From contig NZ_SGJB01000005.1 in the NCBI RefSeq assembly GCF_006861675.1, forward strand, positions 1 through 64,000: DNA of 64,000 bases. Direction: 5' to 3'. Numbering within the stretch: position 1 is the first letter of the stretch; the number at the start of each line of letters is the position of its first letter. The notes below the pieces were generated by a model that did no database searches, had not been told where the DNA came from, and saw only the letters and a program-made list of their open reading frames with translations. This DNA is from Peptacetobacter hominis. Its GTDB lineage: Bacteria; Bacillota; Clostridia; Peptostreptococcales; Peptostreptococcaceae. Of this stretch, positions 57,746-64,000 are shown piece by piece. The position numbers were made by a program, and so were the translations under genes.

Positions 57746-58672
57746 CTATTTTGAGTTAAACCACCGAACTATATCATACATGATTTCGTCTCTGTTTATC
57801 TCATTTAAAAGCTCGTGTCTTGCATCTGGATAAAGTTTCATAGTTACATCCTTTACCCCATATTTTTTATATCTTCTGTAAAGATTCTTTACTCCTTCTC
57901 CATTTTTACCTATCGGATCTGCATCACCCGATATAATCATTATTGGCACACTTTTTGAAAGTTTTTTCAGATTTTTATCTGATTCTATGTATATAAGACC
58001 TTTTACAAAGTCTCTATAAAATTCAACTGTACACATAAAACCACATTTTTCATCTTTTATATATTTATCTACTTCTTCTTCGTCTCGTGAAAGCCAATCA
58101 TATTTGGTTCTTTTTTCTTTAAACTTTTTATTATTTGCTCCAAATACTGCATTTTCAATAAATGCACTTCTGTACCTTGCTCCTTTTATCTTTTCTATAA
58201 CATGCAATAGTGGAAGCGCCAGTTTTATCAAAGGACCAAAATCTCCATTTGATCCTGCAAGAACAACTGCTCTTACCTCATCTGGATAATCTATAAGATA
58301 TTTCTGAGATGCAAATGATCCCATACTATGACCAAAAAGGTATACTGGAAGCCCCTGATTTTCTTTTTTTATTATATCTGTAAGTATTTTCATGTCTTTA
58401 ACAAGAAGATCAAACCCTTCATTTTCTGCAAAAAATCCAAGTCCCTCCATATCCTGTTCTGTTTCTCCATGACCCCTATGATCATTTATATATACAATAT
58501 ATCCTCTTTCTGTAAGGAATTTTGCAAACCTTTCATATCTTTTCCCTGTTTCTGTCATTCCATGAGCAATCTGAATTACTCCTTTTGTTGGCATATCTGT
58601 TTTACTTTCCCATCTTCTTGCAAAAATCGGTTTTTTATCTGCACCTTCGAAAGTAAATTCTCTGATATCCAT
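57746..58672 (-). CDS. Alpha/beta hydrolase, monoacylglycerol lipase/lysophospholipase type
   Basis: 308 residues. The start IREFTFEGADKKPIFARRWE and GVIQIAHGMTETGKRYERFA give the oxyanion strand. YINDHRGHGETEQDMEGLGF is typical of the family, and the nucleophile elbow is LFGHSMGSFASQ. The Asp is in MIISGDADPIGKNG and the His in YPDARHELLNE. There is no signal peptide, so it acts in the cytoplasm on glycerolipids or similar esters. GAAGGTG precedes ATG. Last gene of a probable operon with PrsA and the deacetylase. Confidence 0.93.
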   Translation of the reverse strand: MDIREFTFEGADKKPIFARRWESKTDMPTKGVIQIAHGMTETGKRYERFAKFLTERGYIVYINDHRGHGETEQDMEGLGFFAENEGFDLLVKDMKILTDIIKKENQGLPVYLFGHSMGSFASQKYLIDYPDEVRAVVLAGSNGDFGPLIKLALPLLHVIEKIKGARYRSAFIENAVFGANNKKFKEKRTKYDWLSRDEEEVDKYIKDEKCGFMCTVEFYRDFVKGLIYIESDKNLKKLSKSVPIMIISGDADPIGKNGEGVKNLYRRYKKYGVKDVTMKLYPDARHELLNEINRDEIMYDIVRWFNSK

Positions 58673-58691
58673 AAAAACACCTTCTCATCAG

Positions 58692-59642
58692 TTAAAATAT
58701 TTTTATATCAGCATCCTTTTCAAGTTCTTCAAGATGCTTTATATATCTGTCATCAAGTATAGATTTCTTGATATTTTCCTTTTCTTTATTCAAAGCGGAT
58801 TTTTCTGTTTTTCTATTTGTAACTTTTACAATTTCATATCCACTGTTTGTTTCTATTACGTCAGATATTTCTCCTTTTTTAAGTTCGAAAACTTTTCCCG
58901 TAAATGCGGAATCTTTATCGCTCTTTTTAAAAAATCCAAGATTCCCACCATTTGCACCTGTTTTTTTGTCGTCAGAATACTGTTTTGCAAGTGTTGAAAA
59001 ATCTTCACCATTTTTTGCTTTTTCAGCTATCTGATTTGCAAGTTCTCTTTTTTCCTTTTTCTGTTCCTCAGACATCGCTGTTCCATCATTATTTATAGTC
59101 GATATAAGTATATGAGATGCTTCTACATATTCCTGCTCAAACTCTTCTGAATGGGTATTGTAATATTCACTTATATCTGATTCCTTTACATTCTGCGAAT
59201 TATCAAAGGCCTCTCTGTATTTTTCAGATAGTATATCCTCTGTTGCAAAATTTTCAAGTTCCTGCTCAGTTATTCCTTTTTTAGAAAGCTTTTCTTTTAG
59301 TATAGTATTCGATTCCAGCCCTTCCTTTATTGAACCGGCTCTTGTTGAACTTTCTTCTGAGGATACATTTATCCCATTTTCTATAGCCTTTTGCGATATT
59401 AACCGTCTATCAATCATAAATGTGATTATTTCACTGTCAAAATCAGAAAGCTCTTCCTCACTCATATCTTCAAGTGATTTTCCTGTATTATATTCGTTTA
59501 TTACAGCTACGATGTTTTTTGTTGTTTCAAAATCATCCTTACTGATTTCTGTATCATTCACTTTTGCTACATTTTTATTTGAACATCCTGTAAAAATTAT
59601 ACAGGCTGCCAGAAATATAGCTGGTATAACTCTTTTTTTCAT
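58692..59642 (-). CDS. prsA: Foldase lipoprotein PrsA (parvulin peptidyl-prolyl isomerase)
   Basis: 316 residues. The signal peptide ends in a lipobox (IIFTGC, Cys at about 20). SurA-like helices (KVNDTEISKDDFETTKNIVA onward) are followed by a parvulin domain (about 170-275): EASHILISTINNDG, FSTLAKQYSDDKKTGANGGN, LGFFKKSD and VIETNSGYEIVKVTNR. It folds exported proteins on the outer face of the membrane. AAGGAG precedes ATG. It lies 11 nt after the deacetylase gene. Confidence 0.95.
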   Translation of the reverse strand: MKKRVIPAIFLAACIIFTGCSNKNVAKVNDTEISKDDFETTKNIVAVINEYNTGKSLEDMSEEELSDFDSEIITFMIDRRLISQKAIENGINVSSEESSTRAGSIKEGLESNTILKEKLSKKGITEQELENFATEDILSEKYREAFDNSQNVKESDISEYYNTHSEEFEQEYVEASHILISTINNDGTAMSEEQKKEKRELANQIAEKAKNGEDFSTLAKQYSDDKKTGANGGNLGFFKKSDKDSAFTGKVFELKKGEISDVIETNSGYEIVKVTNRKTEKSALNKEKENIKKSILDDRYIKHLEELEKDADIKIF

Positions 59643-59653
59643 AAATACTCTCC

Positions 59654-60523
59654 TTAGTTAAGACTCAGATTCTGTAACCAGAAATTTTTAGGATTTTCAT
59701 TCTGTCCTGCTGCAGCAAATTCATATCCCTGATCTGAATAGTATTTTATTATCTGTTCAAATGCTTCAATAGTCTGTGGTTTTTCATGCATAAGAAGTAT
59801 TACATTCTGGCCATTACCATATGTTTTTACAACGTCCATTATACCTGCTGAACTGTTTTTCCAGTCATTTGTGTCTACATTCCAGTCCCATATTTTATAA
59901 CCTGCAGAGACCATCGTATCATAAGATGCTTTTGTAGTATATGGCTTGCTTCCATACGGTATTCTTATAACTTTTGATGTTTTTCCTGTTATTTCTGTAT
60001 ATGTTTTACTGCACTGATCAAATTCTTTTTTCGCTGAATCAGCACTCCGATAAAGTTTGTGTACATCGTGACTTACGCTGTGAAATCCAGCTGTACTCGT
60101 ACTGTTTGCAACATTTTTCACCTGCTGTGGATACCGTTTCATATTGCCGTCTATCATAAAAAATGTCGCCTTGGCATTATATTTTTCAAGAATTTTAAGC
60201 ATCTGATCCGTATATTTTGATGGACCGTCATCTATTGTTATATATACTGTTTTACCAGATGTCTTTAATGGTCCTTTTGATGCCTCTTTTGATGTTTTTT
60301 CAACCATTCCAGATAATGTTTCCACTGAAAGCCGTTCATTTCTGATTTCTACTGCATTGGCAGAACTGAATTTATTGAATGCAAATGAAATCCCAGAGAA
60401 AAACAAACAAACTAAAACTATCCGTGCAAATATTTTCTTTTTATTATACCTTGTTTTTTTCTGTTTTCTTTTGCGAACTTTCTTCTTTCGTTTAACATTT
60501 TCATTTTTTCTTTTCTGTTCCAT
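59654..60523 (-). CDS. Polysaccharide deacetylase (NodB domain), membrane-anchored
   Basis: 289 residues. A very basic cytoplasmic head of about 30 residues precedes one membrane helix (about 32-50). The NodB domain has VYITIDDGPSKYTDQML (the metal and base Asp pair), HSVSHDVHKLY (H-x3-H zinc motif), IRIPYGSKPYT and YKIWDWNVDTNDW. It should remove acetyl groups from peptidoglycan or another wall glycan outside the cell. AGGAGA precedes ATG. First of three genes with prsA and the lipase. Confidence 0.94.
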   Translation of the reverse strand: MEQKRKNENVKRKKKVRKRKQKKTRYNKKKIFARIVLVCLFFSGISFAFNKFSSANAVEIRNERLSVETLSGMVEKTSKEASKGPLKTSGKTVYITIDDGPSKYTDQMLKILEKYNAKATFFMIDGNMKRYPQQVKNVANSTSTAGFHSVSHDVHKLYRSADSAKKEFDQCSKTYTEITGKTSKVIRIPYGSKPYTTKASYDTMVSAGYKIWDWNVDTNDWKNSSAGIMDVVKTYGNGQNVILLMHEKPQTIEAFEQIIKYYSDQGYEFAAAGQNENPKNFWLQNLSLN

Positions 60524-60841
60524 ATAAACTTATCTCCTTTCAACGGTAATCGTATTCATTTGACTTATACTATTATACTACAAATAGTTTTAACATTGAT
60601 AGTGTGACAGGTGTATTTGTAAATCTGTAACCATATTGTAATATATTTGAATAATTATTATATGTTTATACTACTATATTTAATATTTCAATAAATAATA
60701 TAAGTTTATCAATCTAATTACACATAAATTTCAATCAATTCAGATATTTCAATATTTTCTATTCAGAATTACGTTTTTTTGTAGAAATTAATCATTCTTT
60801 GTAGTATAATTATTATATTATATAATATAGGGGATGATTTT
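60524..60841. other. 318-bp divergent intergenic region
   Basis: AT-rich DNA between two divergent genes. On the minus strand a TATAAT near 60575 lies about 50 nt before the deacetylase start. On the plus strand a TATAAT near 60805 and a second near 60820 precede the 58-codon gene. I see no further gene and no recognisable riboswitch. Confidence 0.5.
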
Positions 60842-61018
60842 ATGTATCAGTATGACGATTATGTAAATTTAGCAGATTCTGTGGAACTACCTATTGAAAT
60901 ACGTGGCAAATGCGTTCGTGTTGTCAGCGTTCTTGATAATCTTGAAGACGTTGTTATTGTTCATAAATTCAAACTTTATGTTGTAAATGAAAAGTATATA
61001 ACTGGACTTCAGGACTGA
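60842..61018 (+). CDS. Small acidic hypothetical protein, 58 residues
   Basis: A short frame beginning MYQYDDYVNLADSVELPIEI and ending GLQD. It is supported by AGGGGATG about 6 nt before ATG, TATAAT boxes upstream, and a strong hairpin terminator 11 nt after the stop. The sequence alternates hydrophobic and charged residues (CVRVVSVLDNLEDVVIVHKF), suggesting a small beta-rich cytoplasmic protein. No family recognised. Complete regulatory signals make it likely to be real despite its size. Confidence 0.75.
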   Translation: MYQYDDYVNLADSVELPIEIRGKCVRVVSVLDNLEDVVIVHKFKLYVVNEKYITGLQD

Positions 61019-61028
61019 TTTTATATAT

Positions 61029-61061
61029 AAAAAGACCTATGATATATTCATAGGTCTTTTT
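61029..61061. terminator. Bidirectional terminator
   Basis: A perfect 14-bp stem (AAAAAGACCTATGA with TCATAGGTCTTTTT) lies between the convergent stops of the small gene and the MATE transporter. Confidence 0.92.
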
Positions 61062-61079
61062 TATATTTTCTATATAGTA

Positions 61080-62429
61080 TTATGCAATGTTTTTATACGA
61101 TTTTATTTCTCTGAATACAATAACTCCTGTTATGACAGTAGATATAAGATCTGAAAACGGCTGTGCAATCCACACACCTGTAAGTGCAAGATTACCTATT
61201 CTTGGCAGAATTAAAATTGCCGGAACAAGAAGAATAACCTGTCTTAAAAGACTTAAGACCATGGCTTTTTTAGCCTTACCTATAGACTGTATAAAGTTTG
61301 TACCTGTTATTGAAAGTCCAACTATAGGCATCATCATAAGCTGTAGTCTTATTCCGTGAACAGTTATATCCATAAGCTCCTTATCCCTGTTAAATACTGC
61401 TATTATAGGTTCCGGACATATCATTATAACAGCCCGTCCTATTACAAGTATTATAGTAGCTGCACCGAGAGATGCAATATATGTTTTTCTAACTCTATCA
61501 TATTTTTCAGCACCGTAGTTGAAACCTATTATAGGCTGAGAACCTTGATTTATTCCAAATATAGGCATAAGGAAAAGCATTGATATTGAGTTTATAGTTG
61601 TCATAGCCCCTATTGCAAGGTCTCCACCATACATTTTCAGAGAATTGTTTGATATAACCTGAACCATACTTGCAGCAAGCTGCATAGCAAACGGAGATAC
61701 ACCTATTGCAAAAACCATTTTTACAAATTTAGGGTTAAGTTTAAGATTCTCTTTTTTCAGTTTAAGGTTTGATTTTCCACCCAGATAGTATTTTAATGTA
61801 AGAACCATAGTAAGACACTGAGATATTACAGTTGCTATTGCAGCACCTTCTATCCCCATACCTAATCCAAAGATTAAAAGTGCATCAAGAACTATGTTTG
61901 TAAGACACCCTGCAATCATAATTCCTGCCGATGTCTTGGGACTACCATCTCCTCTTATTGAATGGTTAAGAGAAAAAGATAACATATTTGGTATAGCCCC
62001 TAAAAGAATTATTCTTATGTATGCCTTTGCATATATAAGAGTTGTTTCACTTGCTCCAAATATAACTAAAATTTTATCAATAAATATAAGTCCTATAACC
62101 ATTATGAGAAATCCGATTATTACAGCAAGTGTAACAGCATTTCCTATTAGTTTTTCGGCGAGATCTCTTCTTCCTTCGCCAAGTCTTATAGATATATTCG
62201 TTGTTGTTCCTATACCTACAAGCATACCAAATGCAAGTATTACAGTCATTATAGGTAGTGTTATTCCAAGTCCTGTTATTGCAAGCGGACCTACACCTTC
62301 AATATTTCCTATAAAAATTCTATCTACTATATTATAAAGACTATTTACAAGCATTCCTATTATTGCGGGTATAGAATATTTTATAAGAAGATTTCTTATT
62401 CTTTCTGTACCAAGAATCTGTTCGCCCAT
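61080..62429 (-). CDS. MATE family multidrug efflux transporter
   Basis: 449 residues and twelve membrane helices in two related halves. The N-terminus LLIKYSIPAIIGMLVNSLYN continues VDRIFIGNIEGVGPLAITGL, and the second half has INQGSQPIIGFNYGAEKYDR, both hallmarks of the MATE family (MepA/DinF-like branch). It exports cationic drugs or metabolites using sodium or proton gradients. GAGGGAG lies 8 nt before the chosen ATG; upstream in-frame starts lie in an attenuator-like hairpin. A MarR regulator lies upstream on the same strand. Confidence 0.93.
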   Translation of the reverse strand: MGEQILGTERIRNLLIKYSIPAIIGMLVNSLYNIVDRIFIGNIEGVGPLAITGLGITLPIMTVILAFGMLVGIGTTTNISIRLGEGRRDLAEKLIGNAVTLAVIIGFLIMVIGLIFIDKILVIFGASETTLIYAKAYIRIILLGAIPNMLSFSLNHSIRGDGSPKTSAGIMIAGCLTNIVLDALLIFGLGMGIEGAAIATVISQCLTMVLTLKYYLGGKSNLKLKKENLKLNPKFVKMVFAIGVSPFAMQLAASMVQVISNNSLKMYGGDLAIGAMTTINSISMLFLMPIFGINQGSQPIIGFNYGAEKYDRVRKTYIASLGAATIILVIGRAVIMICPEPIIAVFNRDKELMDITVHGIRLQLMMMPIVGLSITGTNFIQSIGKAKKAMVLSLLRQVILLVPAILILPRIGNLALTGVWIAQPFSDLISTVITGVIVFREIKSYKNIA

Positions 62430-62445
62430 AATTTCACTCCCTCTT

Positions 62446-62475
62446 AAAAAAACTAAGGAGGTCATCGACCCCCCA
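62446..62475 (-). terminator. Attenuator-like hairpin in the MATE leader
   Basis: On the minus strand GGGGGTC-GAT-GACCTCC forms a 7-bp stem with one G-U pair and a 3-nt loop, followed by TTAGTTTTTTT. It lies between a good promoter (start near 62488) and the MATE ribosome site. A four-codon frame, ATG GGG GGT CGA TGA, spans the left arm. Confidence 0.65.
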
Positions 62476-62494
62476 TTCAAAGAAACCCTATATA

Positions 62495-62523
62495 ATTATA
62501 TACACTAAAAATATATTTTTCAA
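62495..62523 (-). promoter_or_regulatory. Promoter of the MATE gene
   Basis: Minus-strand TTGAAA (62523-62518) and TATAAT (62500-62495) are separated by 17 bp. Transcription would start about 60 nt before the MATE ATG, just ahead of the hairpin. Confidence 0.8.
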
Positions 62524-62679
62524 TATATTTATACATGTTATAACCAATATCTGCTTTTGAAAAATGAACTTTTACTGCTATAGCTAAGTATCTATCTATT
62601 ATATTTCGGCAAATACTAAACACATAACCATAGTGTATATAAAGCAAACCTAATACAGTATATACCTTAAAACTAATAT

Positions 62680-63141
62680 CTATTTTCTTTTTTTCTTGTA
62701 TATTCTTTTCTTATAATTTTCTGTTATAGTTGAAAGAACTTTTTCGTATACTTCTTTTTCTTCGTCTGAAACTCCCTCATATATTATTTCATATATTTTG
62801 TCCATTATTTCATAGTATTCGTTTTTATATCTACATCCTTCTTCTGTTGGATAGAATAAAACATTCTGTATGTCAGTTCCGTTTGCAACTCTATATATAA
62901 GCCCCTGTTCTTCCATGTTTGAAAGCATTATAGACACAGTAGATTTTGCAAGATCTGTTTCCTGGCATATCCCACTGAACACTATTCCAGTTTCTTTGTT
63001 TTTCCATAAGACTTCTAGTACTCTGAATTTTGATATTGAAATATTTTTTATTCCTTTCTCTCTTAAAAAGGCATTAAAAAGTCTTTCCTGAGAAAAATGT
63101 ATTCCTGCCGAGAATCTTATTACATCTTCTTTTTTTAACAT
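62680..63141 (-). CDS. MarR family transcriptional regulator
   Basis: 153 residues. The winged helix core reads NISISKFRVLEVLWKNKETG, TDLAKSTVSIMLSNMEEQGL and IYRVANGTDIQNVLFYPTEE with a typical wing. Dimer helices lie at both ends, with a strongly basic C-terminus (KKRIYKKKRK). Start at ATG after AAGGAG. It lies 190 nt upstream of the MATE promoter on the same strand and probably represses the pump, itself, or both. Two identical 27-bp repeats upstream may be its operators. Confidence 0.92.
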   Translation of the reverse strand: MLKKEDVIRFSAGIHFSQERLFNAFLREKGIKNISISKFRVLEVLWKNKETGIVFSGICQETDLAKSTVSIMLSNMEEQGLIYRVANGTDIQNVLFYPTEEGCRYKNEYYEIMDKIYEIIYEGVSDEEKEVYEKVLSTITENYKKRIYKKKRK

Positions 63142-63176
63142 AGCGTTCTCCTTTCCATCAAACCACAAAATTTGAA

Positions 63177-63231
63177 AATGTATATATCATACTTTAAATT
63201 AACCAATGTATATATCATACTTTAAATTAAC
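63177..63231 (-). repeat. Two tandem 27-bp repeats upstream of marR
   Basis: The sequence starting AATGTATATATCATACTTTA occurs twice (63177-63203 and 63205-63231), identical and one base apart. Each contains the near-palindrome ATGTATATATCAT, a plausible MarR half-site pair, and on the minus strand a TATGAT -10-like box. Confidence 0.7.
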
Positions 63232-63488
63232 TACATTATGTCAATACACTTCCTATAGAATAAAGCTTACCTTAATTTCACTAAAAAGTAAATATTTTAT
63301 ACTAACTTTTTATTTTTTTGACTATTTGCCCGACTTATATATATTACCCTATATATACTAATTCGATTTTTCTATCCCACTATATACAGTATTTGTCTTC
63401 ATATAGGTATATCTTATCTATATTATACTCCTTTATTATTCATTATAACAGAATTTTTTCAAATTTTATATTATTTAAAAATATGAAA
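63232..63488. other. AT-rich intergenic region without recognised features
   Basis: No supported gene, repeat or RNA. The stretch is very rich in TATATA runs. A plus-strand frame near 63318-63530 runs through the terminator that follows and has no ribosome site. Confidence 0.4.
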
Positions 63489-63525
63489 GTGCTGCTGTTT
63501 ACATTGTATAGTAATACAGCAGCAC
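63489..63525 (-). terminator. Probable terminator of the glutamate-synthase-type gene
   Basis: GTGCTGCTGT pairs perfectly with ACAGCAGCAC around a 17-nt loop. It lies 41 nt after the stop at 63566. The U run on the minus strand is interrupted, so strength is uncertain. Confidence 0.6.
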
Positions 63526-63565
63526 CATAGATAATATTACATATAACTATATAATATTTATTTTA

Positions 63566-64000
63566 TTATTTTGAATGTTTTTCTTTAAGATATGCATCTA
63601 TTGAAGCAGCAGCTGTTTTTCCTGCACCCATAGCTGATATAACTGTTGCAGCACCTGTAACAGCATCTCCACCTGCGTATACAGCTTCTTTAGATGTAAG
63701 TCCACCTTCGTCAACAACAAGGCATCTTCTCTTGTTTACTTCAAGTCCTTTAGTAGTATCTGCTATTAATGGATTTGGTCTTGTTCCAAGAGACATTATA
63801 ACAGTATCCACTTCCATTTCAAATTCTGATCCTGGTATTTCGATAGGTCTTCTTCTTCCTGACTCATCAGGCTCACCAAGTTCCATCTTAACGCATACCA
63901 TACCTCTTACATTACCATTTTCATCTACAAGTATTTCCTTTGGATTTGTAAGAGTGTGGAATACTATTCCTTCTTCTTTTGCGTGGTGTACTTCTTCTAC
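63566..64000 (-). CDS. gltA: NADPH-dependent glutamate synthase small-subunit-type oxidoreductase (5' end outside window)
   Basis: The last 144 codons are present; the frame stays open to the window edge. The part seen is the NAD(P)H-binding and C-terminal FAD region. It has VDTVIMSLGTRPNPLIADTT, then the second FAD motif VYAGGDAVTGAATVISAMGA and a closing helix GKTAAASIDAYL. This pattern fits glutamate synthase beta chains and the homologous NfnB or SudA subunits, which cannot be separated from this fragment. These proteins pass electrons from NADPH to a partner through FAD and Fe-S clusters. Confidence 0.88.
   Translation of the reverse strand, partial: VEEVHHAKEEGIVFHTLTNPKEILVDENGNVRGMVCVKMELGEPDESGRRRPIEIPGSEFEMEVDTVIMSLGTRPNPLIADTTKGLEVNKRRCLVVDEGGLTSKEAVYAGGDAVTGAATVISAMGAGKTAAASIDAYLKEKHSK

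Noticed and set aside
62429-62480. A longer N-terminus for the MATE protein starting upstream at 62480
   Set aside because: The extra 17 codons lie in the attenuator hairpin and leader. The ATG at 62429 has the proper ribosome site and gives the normal family N-terminus.
63318-63530. A 70-codon plus-strand reading frame
   Set aside because: It is in low-complexity AT-rich sequence, has no ribosome site, and runs through a terminator hairpin.

Overview
The window looks like chromosome from a low-GC, anaerobic Firmicute of the class Clostridia, perhaps near Peptostreptococcaceae. I infer this from the strong AT bias, ATA-rich codon use, AGGAGG-type ribosome sites, many U-tailed hairpin terminators, a Clostridium-like type I-B CRISPR-Cas system, an L-box lysine riboswitch, DUF3793 and DUF1653 proteins and molybdenum-cofactor genes. 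The species cannot be named from this alone.

Layout. 1-7.1 kb: envelope and hypothetical proteins, a DUF1653 protein and a very large MacB-like ABC ATPase-permease. 7.2-21.75 kb: one huge CRISPR array. I counted 220 copies of a 30-bp repeat and 219 spacers of 34-38 nt, plus one decayed repeat beyond the distal end. 21.75-30.4 kb: leader and a complete type I-B operon read leftward (cas6-cas8b/cas11b-cas7-cas5-cas3-cas4-cas1-cas2). 30.5-30.63 kb: a small CRISPR-like RNA gene with two decayed repeats, a 22-nt pseudo-spacer and its own terminator. 30.7-34.8 kb: a LysR-linked redox/aldehyde operon whose alcohol dehydrogenase has an in-frame stop. 34.8-40.3 kb: two related tiny membrane proteins, a lysR relic, a two-component system and a lantibiotic-immunity-like ABC transporter. 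40.3-45.8 kb: a VTC-domain/DUF4956/carbohydrate-binding lipoprotein operon and a second two-component system. 45.9-53.1 kb: HAD phosphatase, MFS carrier, zinc-dependent phospholipase-like protein, NhaC-type antiporter under a lysine riboswitch, 1-phosphofructokinase-type kinase, flavodoxin and DUF3793. 53.3-57.6 kb: molybdenum cofactor operon. 57.7-64 kb: lipase, PrsA foldase, polysaccharide deacetylase, a 58-residue protein, MATE pump with MarR regulator, and the end of a glutamate-synthase-type oxidoreductase.

The main result concerns the CRISPR system. The small RNA gene upstream of cas6 carries the last 18 nt of the repeat, followed by a guide that matches DNA just upstream of the cas promoter at 18 of 22 positions. 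That target is flanked by CCT, and two of the four mismatches fall at positions 6 and 18, where type I effectors flip bases out. This is the architecture expected of a CreR-type autorepressor: Cascade loaded with this RNA would sit on the cas promoter. Independently, array spacer 13611-13646 is a perfect 36-nt copy of part of this genome's own cas5. The source site has CCT on the side expected for capture, but the spacer was inserted in the reverse orientation, so its crRNA meets GTG instead of a PAM. The two observations support each other on the CCT PAM. An internal ribosome site in cas8b predicts a Cas11b small subunit, and two hairpins divide the cas operon between cas7, cas5 and cas3.

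All boundaries come from reading the sequence; no database search was run.
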